Shown in pieces: positions 1-6,606 of a stretch of DNA of 16,543 nt (within the stretch, counting starts at the first letter, position 1; the number at the start of each line of letters is the position of its first letter). Where the stretch lies: contig CAMLSA010000072.1 in NCBI GenBank assembly GCA_946482655.1, forward strand, positions 1-16,543. Reading direction: 5' to 3'. Made by a program: the position numbers and the translations under genes. The DNA comes from an uncultured Sphingomonas sp. (GTDB lineage: Bacteria; Pseudomonadota; Alphaproteobacteria; Sphingomonadales; Sphingomonadaceae). The notes under the pieces are model-generated. The model saw only the letters and a program-made list of their open reading frames with translations. It searched no databases and had not been told where the DNA came from.

Positions 1-20
1 CCAGGCCGTCCAGTGGACGG

Positions 21-539
21 TCAGTTGGCGAGAATTCCACCTGCCAGCAGCAGCAGGATGCGAACGTCGATCATCTTGCCAAGCGCACGCTGACGTTCCA
101 CGAATCCCGCCACATCCTCGAGCGCGACGCGGTGGACGGTGATGTTCTCGCCCGAGACCCCGCCGCCTTCGTGCACCCTCTCGAGGCCATGGGCGCGGAC
201 CAGGGTGAAGGTTTCGGAGACCATCCCCGGTGACGAGGAGAACTCGCCGATCTCCACGATCCGCGCGGCGCGGTAGCCGGTCTCCTCTTCGAGCTCGCGG
301 GCGGCGGCGATCTCCACGGCTTCGCCTTCGGCATCGTCCCCGATCAGCCCGGCCGGTAGCTCGATGCAATCGGTCTTGAGCGGCACGCGATACTGTTCGA
401 CCAGGATGGCATGGCCATCGTCGATCGCGACGATCACCGCGGCGCGGATGCCGCGCGAGCGGCTGACATATTCCCAGCGGCCCTCGCGCTTGGCGGTGAT
501 GAACTTGCCCTGCCACATGATCTCGACGGGTTCGCTCAC
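21..539 (-). CDS. Nudix hydrolase, ADP-ribose pyrophosphatase-like
   Basis: A 172-residue protein that probably hydrolyses ADP-ribose or a related nucleoside diphosphate linked to another group, in the cytoplasm. The Nudix box is complete at residues 67-89: G67, five residues, E73, seven residues, then RELEEETGY, which fits GX5EX7REUXEEXGU exactly. The preceding ELPAGL is typical of the ADP-ribose pyrophosphatase branch, with about three extra residues between that Gly and the box. The start is the GTG at 537-539. Its first bases overlap the TGA of the upstream TPM gene by 4 bp (GTGA), which implies translational coupling. It is the last visible gene of the lemA-TPM-TPM run. The substrate is inferred; the Nudix fold is certain. 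Confidence 0.9.
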   Translation of the reverse strand: MSEPVEIMWQGKFITAKREGRWEYVSRSRGIRAAVIVAIDDGHAILVEQYRVPLKTDCIELPAGLIGDDAEGEAVEIAAARELEEETGYRAARIVEIGEFSSSPGMVSETFTLVRAHGLERVHEGGGVSGENITVHRVALEDVAGFVERQRALGKMIDVRILLLLAGGILAN

Positions 540-1213
540 AGCAGGATCGTCCGGTTGGGCATCTCGTCGGGATCGGTGCCCGTCCGAGGGAAATGCTCCG
601 CGAGGACATCGCCGATCGCCCTCACGGCCGCCGCCATTCCTTCCCCAGGACGGCCGGCCTTGAGAAGGTCGATCATCGCCGCCATCGCCGCACCCCATGC
701 CTCGGGCGCGACCTTGGCGACGATCGCCTCGTCGGCGACGATCTCGGCGCGGTGCTCGGCGAGCGAAAGGTAGATCAGCACCCCAGTGCGGCTGTGCGTC
801 CGCCGTTCGGTGGAGGCCTTGAACAAAGCGATCGCGCGGTTGCGCACCCGGCGGGTCTTGGTCCTGCCGGGCGTGAAGGTCATGCGCAGCGGCCACCATG
901 CGATCAGATAGCGGGTGGCGAGGAATTTGATCGCCGTCGCGAACACCAGCACGGTCATCAGCTCGCGCATGCTCCAGACGTGCCAGCCGCCGGTGACGCG
1001 ATCGAGAAGGGCGATGTAAAAATCCGGAAAGCCCGCGTAGACCGCCAGCGCGAGCAGTGCCACCAGTGCCGCCCAGATCAGCGGCACGTCGTTGTAGTCG
1101 TCGGACCGCGGCGAAACGATCGTCGCGATCTCGGCATCCGAACGTGTTTCGGCTTCGGACACCGCGCGGGTGACGAGATCGATGTCGGTCTCGCCGATTT
1201 TGACGTTCGCCAT
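536..1213 (-). CDS. Membrane TPM-domain protein (COG3762-like)
   Basis: A 225-residue protein beginning [12 protein letters not shown]. It has an N-terminal half-domain (about residues 1-40), two hydrophobic stretches ([19 protein letters not shown] and [19 protein letters not shown]) and a C-terminal TPM-type part containing [21 protein letters not shown]. This is the pattern of the membrane TPM proteins commonly encoded beside YgcG-like secreted TPM proteins. Their biochemical role is not established; TPM domains have been linked to phosphatase activity and photosystem II repair in plants. The ATG at 1211-1213 shares one base with the stop of the upstream gene (TGATG), so it is translated in tandem with it. 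The reading frame stays open further upstream, but that part is the Gly-rich tail of the neighbour read in another frame. Confidence 0.85.
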   Translation of the reverse strand: MANVKIGETDIDLVTRAVSEAETRSDAEIATIVSPRSDDYNDVPLIWAALVALLALAVYAGFPDFYIALLDRVTGGWHVWSMRELMTVLVFATAIKFLATRYLIAWWPLRMTFTPGRTKTRRVRNRAIALFKASTERRTHSRTGVLIYLSLAEHRAEIVADEAIVAKVAPEAWGAAMAAMIDLLKAGRPGEGMAAAVRAIGDVLAEHFPRTGTDPDEMPNRTILL

Positions 1214-2022
1214 CACCAGCTCCCCGACGATCCGCCGCCGCCGAACGATCCGCCGCCGCCGGAAAAGCCGCCGCCACCCCAGCCACCGCCGGAACCGCCA
1301 CCCCAGCCGCCACCGCCGCCCCAGCCGGGACCCCATAGGACCACCGGCCCGCCGCCACGCCGATAGCGACGTCCGCCGCCGAAGCGGTTGAGGATGCTCG
1401 ATCCGAACATGAAGAAGAGGACGACGCCCCAGAAGATCAGTGATAGGGGAAGGCCGCCCTTCTCCTCTTCCCGGTGCTGGGCCACGAGCTGCTGGGCGCG
1501 CGCCTGCGCCTCGGCGTCGGGCAGGCGGAGCAGCTCGATAAGCGCGTCGGCGCCCGCGACGATGCCGCCGGGCATGTCCTTGTCGCGGAACTTCGGCAGG
1601 ATATGGCGCTGGACGATGAGGCTTGACAGCGCGTCGGTGACGATCGGTTCGAGCCCATAGCCGACCTCGATCCGCACCTTGCGGTCGTTGGGCGCGACAA
1701 GCAGGATCAGCCCGTCATTGGCCCTCTTGTCCCCCAGCCCCCATTGCCGCCCGAGCCGGTAGCCGTAATCCTCGATCGGATGGCCCTCGAGATCGGGGAC
1801 GGTGGCGACCGCCATCTGACGGCCGCTTTGTTGCTCGAGAGCGGCGAGCTTGGCCTCCAGGGCGGCGGATTGTTCGGCCGAGAGCAGCTTGGCCTGATCG
1901 ACGACGCGGCCGGAGAGCGGGGGAAATGTCTGGGCGGCGGCGGGGAAGACGAGGAAGAGGGTGAGGAGCAGGGCGGCGACCAGCCATATCCCGCTCCCTT
2001 TACCCTTTATCGCCCCGTCCAA
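1213..2022 (-). CDS. Secreted TPM-domain protein with Gly-rich tail (YgcG family)
   Basis: From the proposed TTG start at 2020-2022 the protein has 269 residues. It contains a signal-peptide-like stretch ([20 protein letters not shown]), a TPM domain ([21 protein letters not shown] through the '[21 protein letters not shown]' type segment), a second hydrophobic segment ([17 protein letters not shown]) and a Gly-rich tail ending GGGGSSGSW, a hallmark of this family. The domain probably faces the periplasm. The start is uncertain: the frame stays open up to an ATG at 2197-2199, and a GTG also exists near 2112. The longer N-terminus reads as Arg/Pro-rich low-complexity sequence from an intergenic element, so I prefer the TTG just before the signal peptide. 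No clear ribosome binding site supports it. lemA lies upstream, a pairing seen widely in bacteria. Confidence 0.8.
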   Translation of the reverse strand: MDGAIKGKGSGIWLVAALLLTLFLVFPAAAQTFPPLSGRVVDQAKLLSAEQSAALEAKLAALEQQSGRQMAVATVPDLEGHPIEDYGYRLGRQWGLGDKRANDGLILLVAPNDRKVRIEVGYGLEPIVTDALSSLIVQRHILPKFRDKDMPGGIVAGADALIELLRLPDAEAQARAQQLVAQHREEEKGGLPLSLIFWGVVLFFMFGSSILNRFGGGRRYRRGGGPVVLWGPGWGGGGGWGGGSGGGWGGGGFSGGGGSFGGGGSSGSW

Positions 2023-2176
2023 TGAAGGGAAGGAATGTATAGGCGGCGTACGGAGCCAAGCCCTTTGCGGAGTTCCACGGGGCGGCCGGGGACGCTCGTT
2101 TCGCTCGCGACCCACCTCACGACCCCTTCCCTGGCTCGGAGCGGGGGTAAGAGTGACTGCGCCCACGGCAATATCC
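2023..2176. other. Inter-gene spacer between lemA and TPM gene, repeat-like
   Basis: About 150 bases between the lemA stop and the signal peptide of the secreted TPM gene. The octamer AGGGAAGG at 2026-2033 recurs inverted as CCTTCCCT at 2125-2132, and CGCTCG is repeated directly within 2091-2117. The stretch does not read as convincing protein in any frame. It may be a dispersed intergenic element sitting inside the operon. Evidence for a mobile origin is weak. Confidence 0.35.
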
Positions 2177-2770
2177 TCAGAACTGTACCGTCGGAGCATT
2201 GGCGGAGCCGGCGGCGGCCTCGAAGGGCTGCATCGGCTGCGCGCCGTGGAAGACCTTGGCGCCGATCGCGGTGGGGAAGGTACGGATCAGCGTGTTATAG
2301 GCGCGGACCGACTCATTATAGTCCCGACGCGCGATGGCGATGCGGTTCTCGGTGCCTTCGATCTGGCTCTGCAACGCCAGGAACTGTTCGCTCGACTTGA
2401 GCTCAGGATAATTTTCCTGAACCGCGAGCAGCCGGGCGAGCGAGCCGCTGAGCTGCGCCTGCGCATCGGCGAAAGCCTTGACCTTGGCCGGATCCTGAAG
2501 GTCGGCGCCCGACAGCTGGATGCCGGTCGCGCGCGCGCGCGCGTTGGTGACGTCGGTCAGGACGGTCTTCTCCTGTGCGGCATAGCCCTTCACCGTGTTG
2601 ACGAGGTTGGGGATCAGATCAGCGCGTCGCTGATATTGCGCCTGGACATCGGCCCATTTGGCCTTCGCCTCCTCCTGCGCGGTCGGCACGCTGTTGATGC
2701 CGCAGCCGCTAACCGCGATCGCGGCGACGGGGGCGAGCAGGGCGGCGGAGAAACGGCGGTCGAAGGTCAT
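2177..2770 (-). CDS. lemA: LemA family lipoprotein
   Basis: A 197-residue protein. The N-terminus carries a lipoprotein signal with a lipobox VSGC (Cys23), so the mature protein is probably anchored in a membrane facing the periplasm. The LemA core is clear: QYQRRADLIPNLVNTVKGYA followed by AAQEKTVLTDVTNARA, then a long helical region (LARLLAVQENYPELKSSEQF, NRIAIARRDYNESVRAYN) and the conserved end NTLIRTFPTAIGAKVFH. Family members form helical bundles; their exact job is unknown. The ATG at 2768-2770 has GGGGAG upstream with a spacer of about 8 bases. It heads the minus-strand run with two TPM genes and a Nudix gene, and is divergent from mscL. Confidence 0.93.
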   Translation of the reverse strand: MTFDRRFSAALLAPVAAIAVSGCGINSVPTAQEEAKAKWADVQAQYQRRADLIPNLVNTVKGYAAQEKTVLTDVTNARARATGIQLSGADLQDPAKVKAFADAQAQLSGSLARLLAVQENYPELKSSEQFLALQSQIEGTENRIAIARRDYNESVRAYNTLIRTFPTAIGAKVFHGAQPMQPFEAAAGSANAPTVQF

Positions 2771-2842
2771 CTGCGGATCTCCCCGAATCGGACTGTATTA
2801 GCCGCGTAGGTAGGCGGGCTGCGGCCGACTTCAATGGCTGTC

Positions 2843-2870
2843 TTGACCTTTATTGCATGGACGTGATGAT
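2843..2870 (+). promoter_or_regulatory. Candidate mscL promoter
   Basis: TTGACC at 2843-2848 is a good -35 hexamer. A weak -10-like GATGAT follows at 2865-2870 after a 16-base spacer, leaving roughly 30 bases of leader before the mscL start. The -10 is poor, so this is tentative. Confidence 0.35.
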
Positions 2871-2907
2871 CGCGCCATCGGTCAAACCCCTCGGAAGGAG
2901 CGAGCAC

Positions 2908-3342
2908 ATGCTCAACGATTTCAAGGCCTTCATCAACAAGGGCAATGTCGTCGATCTCGCGGTCGCGGTGATCATCGGCGCCGCATTCGGCAGAATCGTG
3001 ACTTCGCTGACCGACGACCTGATAATGCCGCTGATCGGCTATGTCACCGGCGGTCTCGATTTTTCCAGTCATTTCGTTCGTCTTGGCGCGATCCCCGCCG
3101 ACTTCAAAGGCTCGGTCACCAGCTATGCCGACCTGAAAGGGGCGGGCGTGCCGCTGATCGGATTCGGCCAGTTCATCACCGTCGCGGTCAATTTCCTCAT
3201 CGTTGCCTTCGTGGTGTTCCTGCTGGTCCGCGCCGTCCAGCGGGTGCAGCACAAGAAGCAAGAGGCCGCGGCTCCCGCGGCTCCGCCCGAGGATGTGGTT
3301 CTGTTGCGAGAGATCCTCGCCGAGCTGAAGAGGAGGGGTTGA
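2908..3342 (+). CDS. mscL: Large-conductance mechanosensitive channel
   Basis: A 144-residue inner membrane channel that opens under membrane tension to release solutes during osmotic downshock; family members form homopentamers. The N-terminal amphipathic helix and first pore helix carry the family signature (MLNDFKAFINKGNVVDLAV, then AVIIGAAFGRIV). A periplasmic loop follows, then the second membrane helix (FGQFITVAVNFLIVAFVVFL), and a charged C-terminal bundle helix (EDVVLLREILAELKRRG) after an Ala/Pro linker. Length is normal for the family. The ATG at 2908 is chosen over an in-frame ATG at 2857 because GGAAGGAG at 2893-2900 sits 7 bases before it and the family begins at this Met. It is a single-gene unit, followed at once by the tmRNA promoter. 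Confidence 0.97.
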   Translation: MLNDFKAFINKGNVVDLAVAVIIGAAFGRIVTSLTDDLIMPLIGYVTGGLDFSSHFVRLGAIPADFKGSVTSYADLKGAGVPLIGFGQFITVAVNFLIVAFVVFLLVRAVQRVQHKKQEAAAPAAPPEDVVLLREILAELKRRG

Positions 3343-3351
3343 GCTAAGCCC

Positions 3352-3380
3352 TTCAAATCCGCTGCAAGCCATCCTATATG
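3352..3380 (+). promoter_or_regulatory. tmRNA promoter
   Basis: TTCAAA at 3352-3357 and TATATG at 3375-3380 are separated by 17 bases. Transcription would start near 3387, which is the first base of the GCCGGG-TTCG-CCCGGC hairpin opening the acceptor piece. Placement between the mscL stop and the RNA gene supports it; strength is inferred. Confidence 0.5.
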
Positions 3381-3580
3381 AATAGCGCCGGGTTCGCCCG
3401 GCTATGGTGATAAACGGCGTCGCGAAATAGATGCAGCGGACCCGGGGGCGGTACCCGGCGGCTCCACCAGAAGGCCCGGCAACGGGGTTCCTGACGGGGC
3501 CGAACTAGGATCGACGTGTATTCAAAGGCGACGTTTTTGCCCGGCCTGAATGAGCCGTTAAACCGTTCGAACCTACAAGT

Positions 3581-3616
3581 GCCAACGATAACGAGGCGCT
3601 CGCGATTGCCGCGTAA
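3581..3616 (+). other. tmRNA tag reading frame (ANDNEALAIAA)
   Basis: Eleven codons plus TAA inside the tmRNA coding piece read Ala-Asn-Asp-Asn-Glu-Ala-Leu-Ala-Ile-Ala-Ala. The AND start and the small hydrophobic Ala-Ala end match proteolysis tags recognised by ClpXP-type proteases in alphaproteobacteria. GCC at 3581 would be the resume codon. Confidence 0.92.
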
Positions 3617-3651
3617 CTGAGTCCTCACGGACGAAGTTACAAGGCTTAAGC

Positions 3652-3722
3652 GCGGTTCGGTCCGCACCGGGCAACAGAAGCGGAATCCAGCGGTTCGGGG
3701 AGCACCGGGCAACAGAAGCTCC
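3652..3722 (+). repeat. Tandem duplicated stem-loop/pseudoknot modules in tmRNA
   Basis: Two 33-base units, 38 bases apart (3652-3684 and 3690-3722). Each has the identical flank GCGGTTCGG, a 5-base stem strand, the identical 14-base loop ACCGGGCAACAGAA and the closing strand. The stems differ but both pair: TCCGC/GCGGA in the first and GGAGC/GCTCC in the second, the latter extendable to GGGGAGC/GCTCCCC at 3697-3703 and 3718-3724. Part of the flank (GTT, CGG) can pair with part of the loop (AAC, CCG), which would make each unit a pseudoknot. Confidence 0.7.
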
Positions 3723-3736
3723 CCACTGACAGCGTT

Positions 3737-3766
3737 AGGCGGCCCCCTCATTGCGTCCGGTCGCCT
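3737..3766 (+). terminator. Weak hairpin downstream of tmRNA
   Basis: AGGCGGCC (3737-3744) pairs with GGTCGCCT (3759-3766), giving 8 pairs with one G-U and a 14-base loop. No T-run follows, so it may be a processing or termination structure for the tmRNA transcript rather than a classic terminator. Confidence 0.3.
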
Positions 3767-3877
3767 CAAGCCGCTCGACAGCCCCGGCGCCCCAATTTAA
3801 GGACGGCCGCAGCGATCCCGTTCCGCTGACCAGTGCAGCCGCGTCGGTTCGTAGCGGGAGTGTGTACGGGTGGGACG

Positions 3878-5026
3878 ATGAGGGCGGCGGTGCTTCTGTT
3901 CGATCGAACGGCGGTCCTGTTTCTGGGCGTCGCCGCTGGCATTGCGATCGGATATGCCTTCGGGGTCCGGCAACGGATCGAGGTGCCGGTCGTCGTGCCG
4001 GCCGCCCCGAGCGCCGCGCCGAGCATTCCCGCGGCGGATGCGGCGCCGGCCGCGCGGCCGGCCGAGAAGGTCACGCCGGGATCCGTCCCAGTCCCGGCGA
4101 CGCAGCCCGAGACCCGCCCGATTCAACCCGGAATCATCAATGCCATAGCCGCTGGAAGGCCCGTGCGCGTAGGCGTGTTCGGCGACAGCTTCGGCGACGG
4201 TATCTGGGAGGCGCTCTACCATCAGCTCAGCCGCAAGACCGGCTATCAGGTCGTCAAATATAGTCAGCAGGCGACCGGCTTCACCCGCTATCGGAGGCTG
4301 AACCTCGAGGAGCATGACCGCGCCCGGCTGGCGGCGGCGCCGGTGGACGTCGCGGTGATCTCGTTCGGCGCCAACGACATGATGGGGGTCGCCGATGGGG
4401 GGCGTGTCTATGCGCTGCTCACGCCTAAATGGAAGGCGGCGATCGCCAGGCGGGTCTCTTCCTATGTCGCGATGCTGCGCGCGCAGGGGGCAATCGTCTA
4501 TTGGGTCGGCCTGCCGAAGATGCGCGATGCCGCCTATGATGCCGACGCCCAGCGGATGAACGCCTTCTACCGGGATTTGATGAACCATCTCGGCGTCGTC
4601 TTCATCGACACCGCCGGCTACAGCGTCGACGGCGAGGGCCGGTACGCCGCTTATCTGCCCGATGCGGCTACCGGCAAGCCGGTGCTGATCCGTGCCAATG
4701 ACGGCATCCACATGTCCTACAAGGGCTATGTACGGATCACGCGAGGCCTTGCGGGTCGAATCCGCAGCTATGTCGACCAGGCACGTGCGCAGGCTGGCGG
4801 AGCCGCGCCGCCGCCACCGCTGGTCGCGCCCCCTCCGCCCGAGATCCCGCCGCCCGTCCGGCCCGCGGCGAAAGCGCCGCCAAAGTTCGACGATCCGCTG
4901 GCTGGCCGGCTCGATCCGGCCGTTCCGGCGAACCAGACCGAACTGCCGCCGGCCAACGGAGCGCCCGCCGACCTGCTGCCCGCCGATATCGGCGCCGAAC
5001 CGGCCGCCGAAGATGATGACCAGTAG
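3878..5026 (+). CDS. Membrane-anchored SGNH/GDSL hydrolase, DUF459-like
   Basis: A 382-residue protein with one N-terminal membrane anchor (about residues 8-28, TAVLFLGVAAGIAIGYAFGV), an Ala/Pro linker, an SGNH domain and a Pro-rich acidic tail (about 305-382). The catalytic blocks are visible: GDSFGDG with Ser104, a block II-like ATGF, GAND (164-167, Asn166) and DGIH (275-278, Asp275 and His278). The fold is that of esterases and acyltransferases acting on carbohydrates or lipids; here it probably faces the periplasm. The ATG at 3878, with GGTGGGA just upstream, is preferred to a GTG at 3833, since it puts the membrane helix near the N-terminus. It is followed 12 bases later by a second SGNH gene, then an MBOAT gene, pointing to acyl transfer onto an exported polymer. 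Confidence 0.85.
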   Translation: MRAAVLLFDRTAVLFLGVAAGIAIGYAFGVRQRIEVPVVVPAAPSAAPSIPAADAAPAARPAEKVTPGSVPVPATQPETRPIQPGIINAIAAGRPVRVGVFGDSFGDGIWEALYHQLSRKTGYQVVKYSQQATGFTRYRRLNLEEHDRARLAAAPVDVAVISFGANDMMGVADGGRVYALLTPKWKAAIARRVSSYVAMLRAQGAIVYWVGLPKMRDAAYDADAQRMNAFYRDLMNHLGVVFIDTAGYSVDGEGRYAAYLPDAATGKPVLIRANDGIHMSYKGYVRITRGLAGRIRSYVDQARAQAGGAAPPPPLVAPPPPEIPPPVRPAAKAPPKFDDPLAGRLDPAVPANQTELPPANGAPADLLPADIGAEPAAEDDDQ

Positions 5027-5038
5027 CGCGGTGCCGGC

Positions 5039-6481
5039 ATGATCGCCGCCTTCGCGCTGGCGGCCGCGGTCGCGGCGGTTCCGGCGGTCAATGCCGATTG
5101 CGCCGGCAGCTTGTGCGACTATGCGTTGCTGAAGCCCTATTTCGATAAGCTGGCCGCGGCGCGCGACGGCAGCGGCAAGCCCGTCCACATCCTCCAGATC
5201 GGCGACAGCCACACCGCCGGAGACGCGATCACCGGCGCCTGGCGCGACCTGCTCCAGGCGCGCTACGGCAGCGGCGGACGCGGCGTGATGCCGCCAGGTA
5301 GGCCCTTCCATGGATATAATCCGCGCGGGGTGAACGTCGACATGTCGGCGGGCTGGCGCATTTCGTCGATTTTCGGATCGGGATCGCAGGAGCCACGCGG
5401 ACCGCTCGGCCTTTCGGGCTTCAGCATCACATCGACGGTCGAGGGTGCGCGGATCGGGATGACGACTTCGGCGAACCAGAGCTTCACCCGTTTCGTCCTG
5501 TGCGCGATCGCCCGGCCCGGGGCGGGCAATCTGGTGGTCAGCATCGGCGGCGAGACCAGGAGAATGGAGCTGGGTGCGCTGATCACCCGCCCCGAATGCA
5601 AGCAGATGACCTTCGACCAGCCGCAGCCGGCGGTATCGGTGGCTGTCGAGGGTGGGCCCGTCACCATCACGAGCTGGGCGAGTTTCCGTGAGAGCGGCGG
5701 GGTCGCGCTGTCCAATGTCGGAGTGGTCGGATCGCAGCTCGTCCATTTCGGGCGCAACGATGATTCGGTCGTGGCCGAGGAGCTGCGCAGCTACCGCCCC
5801 GATCTGATCGTCCTCGCCTTCGGCACCAATGAGGGCTTTGCGCCGCGGGTCAGCGGCCAGGAGTATGAGATCGTCCTGCGCAGCCAGATCGGCAGGATCC
5901 GTCGCCTCGCCGGCAATGTGCCGATGCTCCTGCTGGGCGCCCCCGATGCCATGACCCGTCGTCCCGAGTTGCTGTCCAATGCCGCTACCGTGACGCCCGC
6001 CCCCTGCGCCGAGCCGGTTCTCCAGCCGATGGCCCCTCCGCCCGCCCCTGTGCCGGCGCTTGCGTCCGCCGGCCATCCGCAGTCCGGCGGGATTGACGAT
6101 GTGCTCGACGCACTCGACGACCGGCTCGCCGGCGTGCGCACGCCGTCTCCAGCGCAGCCGCCGGCCGCTCCGGCGCCGGCGGCTGCAGCCGCCACGAAGC
6201 CGCAGCTGAGCTGGGTGATACCCTCGCGGCCGCTCTTCCCGCCGCCTGGGCTCAAGCTCGTGCGCGACGTCCAGCGCCGCATCGCGCACCAGCTCCGGCT
6301 GGGCTTCTGGGACTGGGAAGCGCGGATGGGAGGGCGCTGCACCTCGGTCAGCTGGGTCAAGATCGAGCCGGCGCGCATGCGTTCGGACTATGTCCATTTC
6401 AACAGCGCCGGCGGCCAGGACATCGCGGCGCGGCTTCAGGCGGACATGGAAGCAGCCGCCAACGCAGGATGGCGCTGGTGA
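5039..6481 (+). CDS. Exported SGNH-fold protein with Pro/Ala insert
   Basis: A 480-residue protein with a signal-peptide-like start (IAAFALAAAVAAVPAVNA). SGNH blocks: QIGDSHTAGD (Ser57), LAFGTNEG (Gly262, Asn264) and DYVHFNSAGG (Asp450, His453). The GDSHT...DxxHF form is common in SGNH proteins next to MBOAT acyltransferases. A central region of about 170 residues lies between blocks I and III and looks like beta-rich sequence. Residues about 318-390 are Pro/Ala-rich and interrupt the SGNH fold before the catalytic His block. The likely role is to move an acyl group from the MBOAT protein to a periplasmic or surface glycan, or to remove it; direction and substrate are not decidable here. No strong ribosome binding site is seen, suggesting coupling to the gene 12 bases upstream. 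Confidence 0.85.
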   Translation: MIAAFALAAAVAAVPAVNADCAGSLCDYALLKPYFDKLAAARDGSGKPVHILQIGDSHTAGDAITGAWRDLLQARYGSGGRGVMPPGRPFHGYNPRGVNVDMSAGWRISSIFGSGSQEPRGPLGLSGFSITSTVEGARIGMTTSANQSFTRFVLCAIARPGAGNLVVSIGGETRRMELGALITRPECKQMTFDQPQPAVSVAVEGGPVTITSWASFRESGGVALSNVGVVGSQLVHFGRNDDSVVAEELRSYRPDLIVLAFGTNEGFAPRVSGQEYEIVLRSQIGRIRRLAGNVPMLLLGAPDAMTRRPELLSNAATVTPAPCAEPVLQPMAPPPAPVPALASAGHPQSGGIDDVLDALDDRLAGVRTPSPAQPPAAPAPAAAAATKPQLSWVIPSRPLFPPPGLKLVRDVQRRIAHQLRLGFWDWEARMGGRCTSVSWVKIEPARMRSDYVHFNSAGGQDIAARLQADMEAAANAGWRW

Positions 6482-6503
6482 GCCCGGCGATGTCCCTTTG
6501 CAC

Positions 6504-6582
6504 GTCATGCCGGAGAAAGCCGGGATCTCATTTCTTTGTTTCGGAAGAGGCGAAGAGGGAGGCCGGTTTCCGCTGGAATGAC
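6504..6582. repeat. Palindromic intergenic repeat with GTCAT/ATGAC ends
   Basis: The 125-base gap before the MBOAT gene contains an element bounded by GTCATGCCGG at 6504 and the complementary-like end TGGAATGAC at 6574-6582. Inside the left end, CCGG AGAAAG CCGG makes a small hairpin. This layout (GTCATnCCGGnGAAAnCCGG ... GGAATGAC) resembles a dispersed intergenic repeat common in proteobacteria. It sits between genes that otherwise look co-transcribed, so it may form an RNA hairpin within the transcript. Confidence 0.6.
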
Positions 6583-6606
6583 AGGTTGGGCCAAGGCATC
6601 CGCTAA

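Larger units (their letters stand above)
3387..3725 (+). ncRNA. ssrA: Transfer-messenger RNA, circularly permuted two-piece form
   Basis: tmRNA rescues stalled ribosomes and adds a degradation tag. The gene is permuted as in alphaproteobacteria. The acceptor piece comes first: hairpin 3387-3402, T-stem CCGGG/CCCGG (3442-3446 with 3454-3458, 7-base loop), acceptor strand CGGCTCC (3459-3465), discriminator A and encoded CCA (3467-3469). About 26 bases (3470-3495) would be removed. The coding piece then starts GGGGCCG (3496-3502) and pairs fully with 3459-3465, with a G-U at the third pair, the alanine identity element. GGATCGACG follows. GCGACG (3528-3533) can pair with CGTCGC (3418-3423) across the two pieces, as in helix P2. 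The tag frame is at 3581-3616, then two repeated stem-loop modules at 3652-3722. The exact 5' and 3' ends are estimates. Confidence 0.93.

Noticed and set aside
3751..4263. 170-codon plus-strand frame overlapping the first SGNH gene
   Set aside because: It is in another frame and lacks the SGNH motifs that the 3878 frame reads cleanly.
3797..6508. Long 903-codon open frame on the minus strand
   Set aside because: It lies opposite the two SGNH genes, is Arg/His/Asp-rich with no domain pattern, and comes from strong GC bias in the codons of the real genes.
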